Origin: Pseudoxanthomonas daejeonensis
GTDB taxonomy: Bacteria > Pseudomonadota > Gammaproteobacteria > Xanthomonadales > Xanthomonadaceae
NCBI RefSeq assembly: GCF_010093205.1
Contig: NZ_PDWN01000001.1
Location: 248,001 to 312,000 of the forward strand
Length of the DNA: 64,000 nt
Direction of reading: 5' to 3'
Below, piece after piece: positions 45,262 to 56,485 of this stretch. How positions within the stretch are numbered: position 1 is the stretch's first letter; each line of letters starts with the position of its first letter. The position numbers and the translations under genes are program-made. The notes under the pieces are model-generated. The model did not search any database. It saw only the letters and a program-made list of their open reading frames with translations, and was not told where the DNA came from.

Positions 45262-46689
45262 CTAGCCGCCGGCGCCCGCCACTCGCAGCGCCGGCTCGCG
45301 CGCACGCGGTTGGTACGCTTTCGCCGCCACACCATTCCTGAGCAGCTGCTGTGCCAGCTGCCGCGCCGCCACGCGCAGTTCCGGCACCGCCGTGATCTCC
45401 CACAACTGCCCGCGCAGCAGCGGGCCGATGCAGTAGAGGCCGCGCACCGGCGCACCGTGCCGGTCCAGCGCCTCGAACTGGGCGGTCGCGCGCAGGCCCA
45501 GGCCGAGCGGATCGGCGCTGATCGTGCCGGCGTCGCGCAACTGCCCGACCAGCGGATGGCTGGTGCGCTCGATATCGGTATCCAGGCCGGTGGCGCGCAC
45601 CAGCACGTCGTACTGTTCTGCGCTGGCATGCGCCTGGCCCCGGTCGCGGACCAGCACTTCCACGGCCGCTTCGCCCCGGCTCGCCCGCAGCAGGCGACCG
45701 GCGCGGATGCGCAGCTGCCCCTGCGCCTGCAGCGCCTGCAGCTCTTCATGCACGCTGGGCGCGATCCGGTGGCGGACGATCTCCCAGTAGGAGCGCAGGT
45801 GCCGCAGGAAGCGCCCGCGCTGTTCGTCGGGCAACGTCTTCCAGTAGCCCTGCAGGTAGGGACGCAATGCATCCACCAGGCCACGCCAGTCCGGCACGAT
45901 CGGCGCGAGGCTGCGCAGCGCGCGCAGCAGCAGGGCGACATCGGCGCTGTTGAGCGCGTGCAGGACGGTCGGCGGCAGCGCGATCGCCGGCCCCGGTTCG
46001 GGCAGGTGCGGATGCGGCAGCAGGCCGTGGCGCGACAACGCGGTGATCGGGCCCTGGTGTCCGCGACGCAGCAGGGTGACCACGGTGTCGGCCATGGTCA
46101 GGCCGGTGCCGATGATCAGCACGCGCGCATCGTTGGGCACGCGTGCCAGCGCATCCTCGCCGCGCAGGTTGCGCTGCCACGGCCAGGCCACGTACCCGGG
46201 GTCCACGAGCAGGCGCGGCCCCACGCCCTGCAGCCGCTGCGGCGGCAGCGTGCCCACCGCCAGCACCACCTTGTCGGTGAGGAAGTCCGAACCGTCGGCC
46301 AGCGTCACCCGGAACGCCTCGCCTTCGCGGTCGATCGCCACCGCTTCCCGGGCGACCTGGTTGAAGCCGGCCAGCGAGACCTGCGCGGCCGACTGCAGGC
46401 GCGAGTACAGGTATTCGCCATAGACCAGCCGCGGCAGGAAGCTCTCCTCCGCGCGCCGGGTCAGGTTGAGCCAGCGCGCGAACTCGGCCGGCTGGTCCTG
46501 GGTTGCGCCCAGTTCGCGTGCTCGCACGTTGAGCAGGTGCTCCGGCCGGGCCTCGCCGTAGGCCACGCCGCGTCCGTAGCCGTCGGGCGTACCGACCAGG
46601 CACAGGTCCACGCCGGACGGCGCACAGCGCGCCAGTTCGGTGGCCAGCACGCTGCCGCTGAAACCTGCACCGATGATCGTGATCCGCAT
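45262..46689 (-). CDS. FAD/NAD(P)-binding oxidoreductase of unknown substrate (COG4529-like)
   Basis: 475 residues. The FAD-binding GxGxxG is at the very start (ITIIGAGFSGSVLATELAR) with the family motif GYGRGVAYG and HLLNVRARELG; a second nucleotide-binding GTGLTMADTVVTL lies near residue 193. This family (FAD-NAD(P)-binding, related to lysine/ornithine N-hydroxylases in fold) has no settled reaction. The C-terminal 25 residues are Arg/Ala-rich. The gene is divergent from a siderophore-type TonB receptor, so a link to siderophore handling is possible but unproven. Confidence 0.8.
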   Translation of the reverse strand: MRITIIGAGFSGSVLATELARCAPSGVDLCLVGTPDGYGRGVAYGEARPEHLLNVRARELGATQDQPAEFARWLNLTRRAEESFLPRLVYGEYLYSRLQSAAQVSLAGFNQVAREAVAIDREGEAFRVTLADGSDFLTDKVVLAVGTLPPQRLQGVGPRLLVDPGYVAWPWQRNLRGEDALARVPNDARVLIIGTGLTMADTVVTLLRRGHQGPITALSRHGLLPHPHLPEPGPAIALPPTVLHALNSADVALLLRALRSLAPIVPDWRGLVDALRPYLQGYWKTLPDEQRGRFLRHLRSYWEIVRHRIAPSVHEELQALQAQGQLRIRAGRLLRASRGEAAVEVLVRDRGQAHASAEQYDVLVRATGLDTDIERTSHPLVGQLRDAGTISADPLGLGLRATAQFEALDRHGAPVRGLYCIGPLLRGQLWEITAVPELRVAARQLAQQLLRNGVAAKAYQPRAREPALRVAGAGG

Positions 46690-46709
46690 GTCCGCGCCCT
46701 CCTGCCTTT

Positions 46710-46774
46710 GCGAGGACGCAGTAGACCCGCGTCCTCGCCGGGACAGGTAAAGTGCGGGTTATCCGACGCACTTT
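46710..46774. promoter_or_regulatory. Two inverted repeats in a divergent promoter region
   Basis: GCGAGGACGC / GCGTCCTCGC (46710-46738, 10-bp perfect, 9-nt loop) sits just upstream of the FAD gene's ribosome-binding site. AAAGTGCG / CGCACTTT (46749-46774, 10-nt loop) lies between that gene and the receptor. Neither resembles a Fur box. Confidence 0.5.
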
Positions 46775-46914
46775 CCATGGCAACCGTTCGGAAGATGCAC
46801 ATGGCCGATTGGAATGATGGTGATTGGTTCTGAGCCGTCGACTTCGCGTCGAGGTGATGCAGGACACGCGTGCGTGGACATCGGCTCACGTCCGCCCCGC
46901 TTACACTGCAAGAC

Positions 46915-49032
46915 ATGACTCCCCGGATCCGGCGCAACGCCGCCTGCGCGCTCCTTGCCGCCGTCCCTGCACTCGCGTGCGCCACCGATGGCGCCACGCC
47001 GTTGCCACGCGTGATGGTGACCGCCAGGATCGACTCGGCACCGGCCTTCGAACTGCCCGCCTCGCTCGACGCGATCGACCTGGTGGATTCGAAGCGGGCG
47101 CAGGTCAACCTGTCCGAAGTGCTCGGGGGCGTGCCCGGGGTGCTGGCGCGCGACCGCCAGAACTTCGCGCAGGACACCCAGCTTTCGATCCGCGGTTTCG
47201 GCGCGCGCTCGACCTTCGGCGTGCGCGGCGTGCGCCTGTATGCCGACGGGATCCCCGCGACCATGCCCGACGGGCAGGGCCAGCTGTCGCATTTCGCCCT
47301 GGCCGCCGGCGACCGGGTCGAGGTGATGCGCGGGCCGTTCTCCGCGCTGTACGGCAACTCCTCCGGCGGCGTGGTCCAGCTGTGGAGCGCCGACGGTACC
47401 GACCCGGTGCAGGCGGACTTCCGCGGCACCGCCGCACACTATGGAACCGTGTCCGCCAGCGCTCGCGTACGCGGGTTTGCCGGCGCCACCGGCTACCACC
47501 TGGCGGCATCGGCGTTCGATACCGACGGCTATCGCGAGCACAGCGCGGCACGGCGCGAGTCGGCCAACCTGAAGCTGCATCGGGACTTTGACGGCGGCGG
47601 CCGGCTGGAGCTGGTCGGCAACCATTTCAACGCACCGCATGCCCAGGATCCGCTGGGCTTGAACCGGGCACAGGTACGGGCCGATCCCCGCCAGGCCACC
47701 GCGGCCGCATTGCAGTTCGACACGCGCAAGTCGGTCGGCCAGGACCAGCTGGGCGCCAGCTGGCGGCAACCGCTGGGCCGGACCGGACAGTTGCGCGTGA
47801 CCGGCCACGGTGGCGCCCGCGATGTGGTCCAGTACCTGGCGGTGCCGGTCGCCGCCCAGGCCAGCACGCTCAGTGGCGGCGGCGTGGTCGACCTGGACAG
47901 CACCTACGGCGGCATGGACGTGCGCGCGAGCTGGCAGGGCCAGGCCGGCGCCGGCACGCTCGAGTTCACCCTTGGCGCCAGCGCCGACCGCCAGCGCCAG
48001 CAGCGGCGCGGCTACGAGAACTTCGTCCGCGATGGCGGCGCCACCACGACCGGCGTGCGTGGCGCACTGCGCCGTGACCAGCGCGACGTGGTCGACAGCT
48101 TCGACCAGTACGCGCAGGCGTGGTGGGAGTTCGCCCCACGCTGGTCGCTCCAGGCCGGCGCGCGCCACAGCACGGTGCGGTTCCGTTCTACCGACCACTA
48201 CGTCAATGCAGGCAACCCCGACGACAGCGGCGGGGTGGAGTACGCGCAGACCACGCCGGTGGCCGGCCTGGCCTTCGCGGTACACGAAGACCTGCGCCTG
48301 TACGCATCGGCCGGGCGCGGCTTCGAGACCCCGACCTTCAACGAGCTGGCCTACCGCGCCGATGGCGGCGCCGGGCTGGCATTCGACCTGCGCCCCGCAG
48401 TCAGCCGCAACCTCGAGTTCGGCATGAAGTGGCGCAAGGCCACCGGCGCGGCGCTGGAAGCGGCGCTGTTCCGCGCCGACACCGACGACGAACTGGCGGT
48501 CGCGCGCAACAGCGGCGGGCGCAGCAGCTATCGCAACGTCGGCCGTGCGCGTCGGCAGGGCGGCGAGCTCTCCGCACGCCTGCCGTTGGCGGACGCATGG
48601 TCGCTGCAGGTGGCCGCGACCTGGCTGGACGCGCACTTCCGCGACGCATTCCCGGTCTGTGCCGGCACCTGCGCCACGCCGAACGCGATGGTCGCCGCCG
48701 GCACCGGCATTCCCGGCGTTCCGCAGCGCTTCGGCCAGGTCCGCCTTCAATGGCAGGACGCAGCGTGGGAAGCGGCGCTGGAGACTTCCGCGGTCGGCGC
48801 GGTGCCGGTCGATGATCGCGGCACCGAATCGTCACCCGGTTATGGATTGCTGCACGTTGAAGCGGCGCGCACCTGGACGCCGGGACGCGGCCGCCTGCGC
48901 GGCTTCGCGCGCATCGACAACCTGCTGGACCGGCACTACATCGGGTCGGTGATCGTCAACGAAGCCAACGGCCGCTTCTACGAACCCGGCGCCGGTCGCA
49001 GCCTGCTGCTGGGCATCGAATGGCAGCCATGA
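46915..49032 (+). CDS. TonB-dependent receptor, siderophore/iron-complex type
   Basis: 705 residues from the ATG at 46915. Signal peptide to about residue 23 (ALACA), TonB-box region LPRVMVTARID, plug with LSEVLGGVPGVLARDRQN, LSIRGFGARSTFGVRGVRLY, VEVMRGPFSALYGNSSGGV, and a barrel ending GRSLLLGIEWQP. The short plug and barrel length fit ferric-siderophore or FecA/PupB-like receptors; the absence of an N-terminal signalling domain excludes the FecA-type sensor. TACACT ends 7 nt before the ATG with no Shine-Dalgarno sequence. The substrate is inferred only. Confidence 0.87.
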   Translation: MTPRIRRNAACALLAAVPALACATDGATPLPRVMVTARIDSAPAFELPASLDAIDLVDSKRAQVNLSEVLGGVPGVLARDRQNFAQDTQLSIRGFGARSTFGVRGVRLYADGIPATMPDGQGQLSHFALAAGDRVEVMRGPFSALYGNSSGGVVQLWSADGTDPVQADFRGTAAHYGTVSASARVRGFAGATGYHLAASAFDTDGYREHSAARRESANLKLHRDFDGGGRLELVGNHFNAPHAQDPLGLNRAQVRADPRQATAAALQFDTRKSVGQDQLGASWRQPLGRTGQLRVTGHGGARDVVQYLAVPVAAQASTLSGGGVVDLDSTYGGMDVRASWQGQAGAGTLEFTLGASADRQRQQRRGYENFVRDGGATTTGVRGALRRDQRDVVDSFDQYAQAWWEFAPRWSLQAGARHSTVRFRSTDHYVNAGNPDDSGGVEYAQTTPVAGLAFAVHEDLRLYASAGRGFETPTFNELAYRADGGAGLAFDLRPAVSRNLEFGMKWRKATGAALEAALFRADTDDELAVARNSGGRSSYRNVGRARRQGGELSARLPLADAWSLQVAATWLDAHFRDAFPVCAGTCATPNAMVAAGTGIPGVPQRFGQVRLQWQDAAWEAALETSAVGAVPVDDRGTESSPGYGLLHVEAARTWTPGRGRLRGFARIDNLLDRHYIGSVIVNEANGRFYEPGAGRSLLLGIEWQP

Positions 49033-49159
49033 GCCCGGCACCGCCACCACGCCGGCTCGGGCGCGCACGATCGCAGGTATAGTCGGCGCGCAAGCTGCTC
49101 CGCGGATCAACCGCGCCATCATCGCGGCTCCGCGGTCCCGCCACGGACCTGGGGATCCC

Positions 49160-49987
49160 ATGCCATACGCGTCGCGTCGCACCAAGTGCATGCTGCTGGC
49201 CGCATTTTCGCTGTTGCCAGGCGCCGCCTCCGCCGTCGAACCGCTGGACACCTTCAGCGTCAGCATCGGCGGCTACGTCACCCGCTTCGACACCCGCGTG
49301 CGCGCCGACGGCGCGTCCTTCGACGGCACCCCCATCGACCTGTCGCGGGACCTCGGCCTGGACAAGGACGACACGATCGGCTTCCTCGGCGTGAGCTGGC
49401 GCCCCTTCGGCCGGCACGAGGTCGGCCTGCTGTATTTCCAGAACGGCGTGGAAAGCGAGAAGCGCCTGGAGCGCGACATCGTGTTCGAGGACCACCTCTA
49501 CCAGGCCTCCGCCACCGTGCGTGGGCACTACGACGTGGATGCGGTCGAGGCCTACTACACCTGGTGGGGCTTCTCGGAGGAGACGTGGGCGCTGGGGCCG
49601 CGCGTGGGCCTGACCTGGTACCGGATCGAGCTGGGCATCGAACTGGAAGCGGACGTCAACGGCCGGCCGGTCGGCAGCGGCGGGCTGGAGGACGCCGTCA
49701 GCGCCGACCTGCCCGCGCCGACGCTGGGCGCCGCGTGGCGCTGGACCCCGGCCGAGGACTGGCGGATCGTCGCCGACGCCGGCTGGTTCTCCACCGAGAT
49801 CAACGGGATCGACGGCGACGTCACCTACGTGCGAACTGGCCTGGAGTGGTTCCCGCGGGATCGGATCGGCGTGCTGCTGGACTACACCCTGAGCAACATC
49901 AACGCGCGCACCGATCGCGACGCGTTCACCGGCCACCTGGAACTGCGCAACAGCGGCCTGCGCCTGGGCGCGATCTACCGGTTCTGA
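49160..49987 (+). CDS. Outer-membrane beta-barrel protein (OmpW/OmpA-like fold)
   Basis: 275 residues with a signal peptide (cleavage near ASA-VE, residue 25). The mature part alternates polar and aromatic residues and ends in Arg-Phe (LRLGAIYRF), the usual C-terminal signature for barrel assembly. Strands such as TIGFLGVSWRPFGRHEVGLL, ALGPRVGLTWYRIEL and DRIGVLLDYTLSNINA suggest 8-10 strands. The function is unknown. It follows the iron-type receptor by 127 bp on the same strand and may be separate. Confidence 0.75.
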   Translation: MPYASRRTKCMLLAAFSLLPGAASAVEPLDTFSVSIGGYVTRFDTRVRADGASFDGTPIDLSRDLGLDKDDTIGFLGVSWRPFGRHEVGLLYFQNGVESEKRLERDIVFEDHLYQASATVRGHYDVDAVEAYYTWWGFSEETWALGPRVGLTWYRIELGIELEADVNGRPVGSGGLEDAVSADLPAPTLGAAWRWTPAEDWRIVADAGWFSTEINGIDGDVTYVRTGLEWFPRDRIGVLLDYTLSNINARTDRDAFTGHLELRNSGLRLGAIYRF

Positions 49988-50140
49988 CACACGCCCGGTG
50001 GCCATGGGGCTCGGTCACAGGGGAAACGGTCGAGGCCGCGACAGTGGCCTGATAGCATTGCGCGTGCGGTTCGCGCCCCTTTCCGCCCTGCATCACGCGG
50101 GCGCCGACATGCCTCCCCCTAACGAAAACAGAGCCAAGCC

Positions 50141-51343
50141 GTGTCCTTCTTCTCGAACGTCGAACTGGTACCGGGCGATCCGATCCTGGGCCTGACCGAG
50201 GCCTACAACGCCGACTCCCGCACCACCAAGGTCAACCTGGGCGTTGGCATCTACTACGACGAGCAGGGGCGCATCCCGCTGCTCAAGGCGGTGCAGCAGG
50301 TCGAGCAGTCGCTCGCCGCCGCCGCCCGCCCGCGCGGTTACCTGCCGATCGACGGCCTGCCGGCGTACACCCAGGCCACCCGGGAGCTCCTGTTCGGCAA
50401 GGATTCGCCCCTGCTGGCGGCGGGCCGCGTGGCCACCACCCAGACCGTGGGCGGCAGCGGCGCGCTGCGCGTGGGCGCCGAGCTGCTGCGCAAGCTGCTG
50501 CCGCACGCCACCGTGGCGCTGAGCAACCCGAGCTGGGAGAACCACCGCGCGGTGTTCGGCGCGGCCGGCTTCGAGGTGATGGACTACACCTACTTCGACG
50601 CGGCCAGCCATGGCCTGGATTTCGCCGGCATGCTCGCCGACCTGGGCAAGCTGCAACCGGGCACCACCGTGCTGCTGCATGCGTGCTGCCACAACCCGAC
50701 CGGCGCCGACCTGAGCGTGGCGCAATGGAAGCAGGTCGCCGTGCTGCTCAAGGAACGGCAGCTGTTCCCGTTCGTCGACATGGCCTACCAGGGCTTCGAC
50801 AAGGGCATCGCCGAGGACGCCGCCGCGATCGGAATCCTGGTCGACGCCGGCATCGACAGCTTCGTCGTCGCCAGCTCCTATTCCAAGTCGTTCTCGCTGT
50901 ACGGCGAGCGCGTGGGCGCGCTGTCGATCGTCGCGCCGACCGCCGACGAGGCCAAGGCCGTGCAGTCGCAGATCAAGCGCATCATCCGCACCATCTACTC
51001 CAGCCCGTCGGCGCACGGCGCCTCGCTGGTGGCCGGCGTGCTGACCAGCCCGGAACTGCGTGCGGTGTGGGAAGCGGAACTGACCGGCATGCGCGAGCGC
51101 ATCCACGCCCTGCGCGATGGACTGGTCCACAACCTGGCCGCGCTTGGCCATCCGGAGTTCGAATTCATCCGCCGCCAGGCCGGCATGTTCTCGTACTCGG
51201 GCCTGAGCAAGGCCCAGGTCGACCGGCTGCGCGACGAGTTCGGCATCTACGCGGTGGGCACCGGCCGCATCTGCGTGGCCGCGCTCAACCAGGGCAACCT
51301 GGAATACGTGGCCAAGGCAGTGGCCGCGGTGAGCCGCGGCTGA
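50141..51343 (+). CDS. tyrB: Aromatic amino acid / aspartate aminotransferase (class I)
   Basis: 400 residues from a GTG at 50141. PLP lysine Lys249 in SSYSKSFSLYGERVG, with Asp213 and Tyr216 in PFVDMAYQGFDKG, Asn of CHNPTGADL, and substrate-binding Arg257 and the Arg of TGRICVAALN. Length and motifs match the TyrB/AspC subgroup. It exchanges amino groups between Tyr/Phe/Asp and 2-oxoglutarate. Tyr formed by PhhA could be its substrate, though the two genes are separate. A strong terminator follows. TyrB versus AspC cannot be settled by eye. Confidence 0.88.
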   Translation: MSFFSNVELVPGDPILGLTEAYNADSRTTKVNLGVGIYYDEQGRIPLLKAVQQVEQSLAAAARPRGYLPIDGLPAYTQATRELLFGKDSPLLAAGRVATTQTVGGSGALRVGAELLRKLLPHATVALSNPSWENHRAVFGAAGFEVMDYTYFDAASHGLDFAGMLADLGKLQPGTTVLLHACCHNPTGADLSVAQWKQVAVLLKERQLFPFVDMAYQGFDKGIAEDAAAIGILVDAGIDSFVVASSYSKSFSLYGERVGALSIVAPTADEAKAVQSQIKRIIRTIYSSPSAHGASLVAGVLTSPELRAVWEAELTGMRERIHALRDGLVHNLAALGHPEFEFIRRQAGMFSYSGLSKAQVDRLRDEFGIYAVGTGRICVAALNQGNLEYVAKAVAAVSRG

Positions 51344-51360
51344 CGCGCGCCGTCGCCGCC

Positions 51361-51391
51361 CCGGAACCCGGCTCCGGTCGGGTTTTTTTTT
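51361..51391 (+). terminator. Rho-independent terminator after the aminotransferase gene
   Basis: Stem AACCCG / CGGGTT (51365-51384) followed by nine T, 20 bp past the stop. Confidence 0.85.
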
Positions 51392-51403
51392 GCTCCTGCC
51401 CGC

Positions 51404-52689
<1,286 letters not shown>

Positions 52690-52695
52690 GCGCCG

Positions 52696-55293
52696 ATGTC
52701 GTTGCACGATTACGACCGCAAGCGCGATTTCGCCGCCACGCCGGAACCGCGCGGCGGCGCGCGCGGACGCGGCGCGGCGCGGCGGCCCATCTTCGTCGTG
52801 CAGCTGCACCACGCGTCCAGTCGCCACTACGATTTCCGGCTGGAAGCCGATGGCGTGCTCAAGAGCTGGGCGGTTCCCAAGGGCCCGTCGCTGCGCCCCG
52901 GCGAGAAGCGCCTTGCCGTGCAGGTCGAGGACCACCCGCTGGACTATGCGGGGTTCCAGGGCGACATCCCGGAAGGCCACTACGGCGCAGGCCACGTCGA
53001 CCTGTTCGACCGGGGTACCTGGGTGATCGAGGGCGATCCGCTGCTGGCGATCGCCAGCGGCAAGCTCGACTTCGAGTTGCACGGCGGCAAGCTGAAGGGC
53101 GCGTGGAAACTGGTACGGACCGGGAAGCAGGCACGGCAGCCGCAGTGGCTGCTGATCAAGCGAAGCGATGCCCACGCCGCCGATACCGAAGCGGACGACC
53201 TGGTCGGCCAGCCTTCGGCCCGGACCCGTGGCGCACGCGGCACGGCGAAACCCCGCACGGCGGCGACGCGCAGCACGCCCTCCGCGCAGCGCGGCCAGCC
53301 GCGGCACAAGACGCCGCGACGGCAGGACGCCCTCTGGCATCGTCGCGCCCTGGCCCTGCCGGGCGCGCGCGATCACCCGCATCCGCCAGGCTTCGCGCCG
53401 GAACTGTGCACGCTGCGCAGCGCGGCGCCGGCCGGTGACGGCTGGCTGCACGAGATCAAGTGGGACGGTTACCGCCTGCTCGCCGAGGTGGTCGATGGCG
53501 TGGTGAAGCTGCGCTCGCGCAACGACCTGGACTGGACGGACCGCGTGCCCGGGGTGGCGCGTGCGGTCGCGGCGCTGCCGGTATCGGATGTGCGCCTGGA
53601 CGGCGAGCTGGTGGTGCTGGACGCGCGCGGCAGCAGCGACTTCTCCGCGCTCCAGCGCGTGCTCGAGGGCAGTTCGCGGCAACCGCTGCGCTACGTCGTG
53701 TTCGACCTTCCCGGGTTGGCCGGCGTGGACCTGGCGGATGCGCCGCTGCTGGAGCGCAAGCAGCTCTTGAAGCAGTTGCTGGGCGACGAGGTCGGCACCC
53801 TCGCCTACAGCGACCATGTGGTGGGACATGGCGCGGAGGTGTTTGCCGCCAGCGGCAAGGCCGGTTTCGAGGGCATCATCAGCAAGCGCGTGGATGCCCG
53901 CTACGCCGCTGGCCGCAGCCAGGACTGGATCAAGGTCAAGCACGAGCAGGGCGACGAATTCGTGGTGGTCGGCTACACCAAGCCCAAGGGCGCGCGCGCG
54001 CATTTCGGTTCGCTGCTGCTGGCCCGGCCCGAGGCCGGCGGCCTGCGCTATGTCGGCCGTGTGGGCAGCGGCCTCGATGACGCCGCGCTGCGCGACATGT
54101 ACCGGCGCATGCGCGCACTGGCGACGGACACGGCGAGCGTGGACTTGCCCGCGCACGTGCCGCTGAGCGTGCGCAACGTGCAGTGGGTGCGGCCGCAACT
54201 GGTGGTGGAGGTGGCGTTTCGTGGCTGGGCCAAGGAAGGCCTGCTGCGCCAGGCCAGCTTCCGCAAGCTTCGGGAGGACAAACGCATGGCCGATCTCACC
54301 ACACCAGGCGCATCGGCTTCGACGCGCACGGGCGCCAGGCCCAAGCGGTCGAAGACCTCGCCGGAGAAGCCGGCGAAGGCGCCTGGCAGGACAGCGCGCA
54401 CCTCGCCCCGGAATGCGACGAAGGCGCCGCCGAAGGATGCGGTAACCATCACCCACCCCGAGCGGGTGGTGTTTCCCGCCGATGGCCTGACCAAGGGCGA
54501 CGTCGCCGCCTACTATCGGGCCATCGCGCCCTGGTTGTTGCGCGACGTCGCGCGACGGCCCCTGTCGCTGGTGCGCTGCCCGGACGGCGTGGCGGGCGAA
54601 TGCTTCTTCCAGAAGCACCACGGCGCCGGTTTCGGCGAGGCGGTGCACGCGTTGCCGCTGCGGCAGAAGAGCGGGGTGGAAGACTACGTCTGGATCGACG
54701 ACGACGCGGGCCTGCTGCAACTGGTGCAGATGAACGTGCTGGAGTTCCACCCCTGGGGCTCGACGGTGGACGATCCCGAACACGCCGACCGGCTCGTGTT
54801 CGACCTGGATCCGGGCGACGGTGTGACCTGGAAGCAGGTGCGCGCAGGCGCACGCGAGGTGCGCGCGCGCCTGCGCGAGGCGGGGCTGGAAGGCTTCCTG
54901 CGCATGAGCGGCGGCAAGGGCCTGCATGTGGTGGTTCCGCTGGTGCCGGCCTCGCCCTGGGAGCAGGCGCGCGATTTCTGCGAGGCGTTCGCCCGCGCGA
55001 TGGAAGCCCACGCACCGGAACGGTGGCTGGCCAGCGCGCGCAAGTCGCAGCGGCAGGGACGCATCTTCCTGGACTGGCTGCGCAACACCCGCGGCGCGAC
55101 CAGCGTGGCCAGCTGGTCGCTGCGTGCACGCGAGCATGCGACCGTCGCCGTGCCCCTGCGCTGGGAGGAGCTGTCGCGCGTCGCCGGCCCGGGCGAATTC
55201 ACCCTGGACAAGGCGCGGCAGCGAGCCGCGCGGCTGCGCAAGGATCCGTGGGATGGCATCGACCGCCTGCGCCAGGCCCTGCCGGAGGGCTGA
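52696..55293 (+). CDS. ligD: Multifunctional NHEJ ligase LigD
   Basis: 865 residues in the order phosphoesterase (about 1-165, VVQLHHASSRHYDFRLE), ATP-dependent ligase (about 235-530, adenylated Lys255 in HEIKWDGYR) and primase-polymerase (about 560-865, LVFDLDPGDGVTWKQV). A basic linker (about 530-565) joins the last two. The phosphoesterase-ligase-polymerase order is the Pseudomonas-type layout. It trims, fills and seals broken ends held by Ku. Confidence 0.96.
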   Translation: MSLHDYDRKRDFAATPEPRGGARGRGAARRPIFVVQLHHASSRHYDFRLEADGVLKSWAVPKGPSLRPGEKRLAVQVEDHPLDYAGFQGDIPEGHYGAGHVDLFDRGTWVIEGDPLLAIASGKLDFELHGGKLKGAWKLVRTGKQARQPQWLLIKRSDAHAADTEADDLVGQPSARTRGARGTAKPRTAATRSTPSAQRGQPRHKTPRRQDALWHRRALALPGARDHPHPPGFAPELCTLRSAAPAGDGWLHEIKWDGYRLLAEVVDGVVKLRSRNDLDWTDRVPGVARAVAALPVSDVRLDGELVVLDARGSSDFSALQRVLEGSSRQPLRYVVFDLPGLAGVDLADAPLLERKQLLKQLLGDEVGTLAYSDHVVGHGAEVFAASGKAGFEGIISKRVDARYAAGRSQDWIKVKHEQGDEFVVVGYTKPKGARAHFGSLLLARPEAGGLRYVGRVGSGLDDAALRDMYRRMRALATDTASVDLPAHVPLSVRNVQWVRPQLVVEVAFRGWAKEGLLRQASFRKLREDKRMADLTTPGASASTRTGARPKRSKTSPEKPAKAPGRTARTSPRNATKAPPKDAVTITHPERVVFPADGLTKGDVAAYYRAIAPWLLRDVARRPLSLVRCPDGVAGECFFQKHHGAGFGEAVHALPLRQKSGVEDYVWIDDDAGLLQLVQMNVLEFHPWGSTVDDPEHADRLVFDLDPGDGVTWKQVRAGAREVRARLREAGLEGFLRMSGGKGLHVVVPLVPASPWEQARDFCEAFARAMEAHAPERWLASARKSQRQGRIFLDWLRNTRGATSVASWSLRAREHATVAVPLRWEELSRVAGPGEFTLDKARQRAARLRKDPWDGIDRLRQALPEG

Positions 55294-55378
55294 CCCGCGC
55301 GGCGCACGCCGGGTGCCGGAAGTCACTTCCTGATCGCCGGCCATTGCCAGGCGCGCGCCACCACCGGAGCATGCGCGC

Positions 55379-56485
55379 ATGCGCCAGATGCTCCGGACCC
55401 TCCTGCAACCGCTCCCGCTCGCCGGGCTGCTGACCCTGCTCACCGTCGGCTATTCGCTGCGCTTCGTCGATCCCGCGCAGCGCCTTCCCGCGGCCGTGCT
55501 GCTGGGTTTCTTCCTGGTGCTGTTCCTGGTGCTGCAGCTGCTGCCCGAGCACCGGCGCATTCCGCAGCACCTGGTCCTGGTGGCGATGCCGCTGGTCGCG
55601 ATGGCTCTCAATGCGTTCTCCGGCAAGGTCGGCACCGCCCAGGTCCTGCTGGTGATCTGGGCCGCCTGCCTGTTCGCGATATGGCCACTACGCGCGGCCA
55701 TCGCCGCCGGACTGCTGGCCAATGCGGGCTTCTACCTCCTGGTGCGTCGATCCGGCTTCGACTCGCCGCTGTCGATGGTGCTGATCAACATGGGCTTCCA
55801 GGGGCTTGCGGCCATCTGCGTGCACTACGCCCGCTCGGCCGAGGGGTCGCGCGACGCGCTGGCCCGGGTCAACGCCGACCTGCTGGCCACCCGGGCCCTG
55901 CTCGCCGACAGCGCGCGCGATGCCGAGCGCCTGCGCGTGGCCCGCGAGCTGCACGACGTCGCCGGGCACAAGCTCACCGCCATGCGCCTGAACCTGCGCG
56001 TGCTGGTCGCCGATCCGGCGCTGGGCGGGCGCGAGGAACTGCGCATCGCCGAATCCCTGTCCGGCGAGCTGCTGGCCGACATCCGCCAGGTCGTGCAGTC
56101 GCTGCGCGATGACCGTGGCCTGGACCTGGCCACCGCCCTGCGCGCGCTCGCCGCCCCCTTCCCGCGCCCGGCGCTGCAACTCACAATCGCACCCGGAGTC
56201 CGGGTCACCGATCCAGCCGTGGCCGAAACCGTACTGCGGCTGGCGCAGGAGGCCCTGACCAACACAGCGCGGCACGCCGGTGCGGACCGGGTATGGCTGC
56301 GGATCGAAACAGAGGACCAGCGTTTGCGCATCGACATCCACGACGACGGCCAGTGCGGCGCGCAGATCCGCGAGGGCAACGGCATGTCCGGCATGCGCGA
56401 GCGGCTTGCTGCCCTGGACGGCACCCTCGAGGTCGGGCGCACCGCCGAGGGCGGCCTGCGCCTGCGGGCCCTGCTCCCGGCATGA
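55379..56485 (+). CDS. Membrane sensor histidine kinase, NarL/DesK type
   Basis: 368 residues. Four to five hydrophobic segments (about 12-150) form an input domain without a large periplasmic loop. The HisKA_3 dimerisation segment is RVARELHDVAGHKLTAM (His192), and the ATPase part has LRLAQEALTNTARHAGA and GNGMSGMRERLAALDG. Its stop overlaps the regulator's start (ATGA). It probably senses a membrane state or a lipid-linked signal. A palindrome GGAAGTCACTTCC at 55318-55330, 48 bp upstream, may be the regulator's binding site. Confidence 0.9.
   Translation: MRQMLRTLLQPLPLAGLLTLLTVGYSLRFVDPAQRLPAAVLLGFFLVLFLVLQLLPEHRRIPQHLVLVAMPLVAMALNAFSGKVGTAQVLLVIWAACLFAIWPLRAAIAAGLLANAGFYLLVRRSGFDSPLSMVLINMGFQGLAAICVHYARSAEGSRDALARVNADLLATRALLADSARDAERLRVARELHDVAGHKLTAMRLNLRVLVADPALGGREELRIAESLSGELLADIRQVVQSLRDDRGLDLATALRALAAPFPRPALQLTIAPGVRVTDPAVAETVLRLAQEALTNTARHAGADRVWLRIETEDQRLRIDIHDDGQCGAQIREGNGMSGMRERLAALDGTLEVGRTAEGGLRLRALLPA

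Noticed and set aside
46749-46774. Fur box upstream of the iron-type receptor
   Set aside because: The inverted repeat AAAGTGCG/CGCACTTT does not resemble the GATAAT-type Fur consensus.
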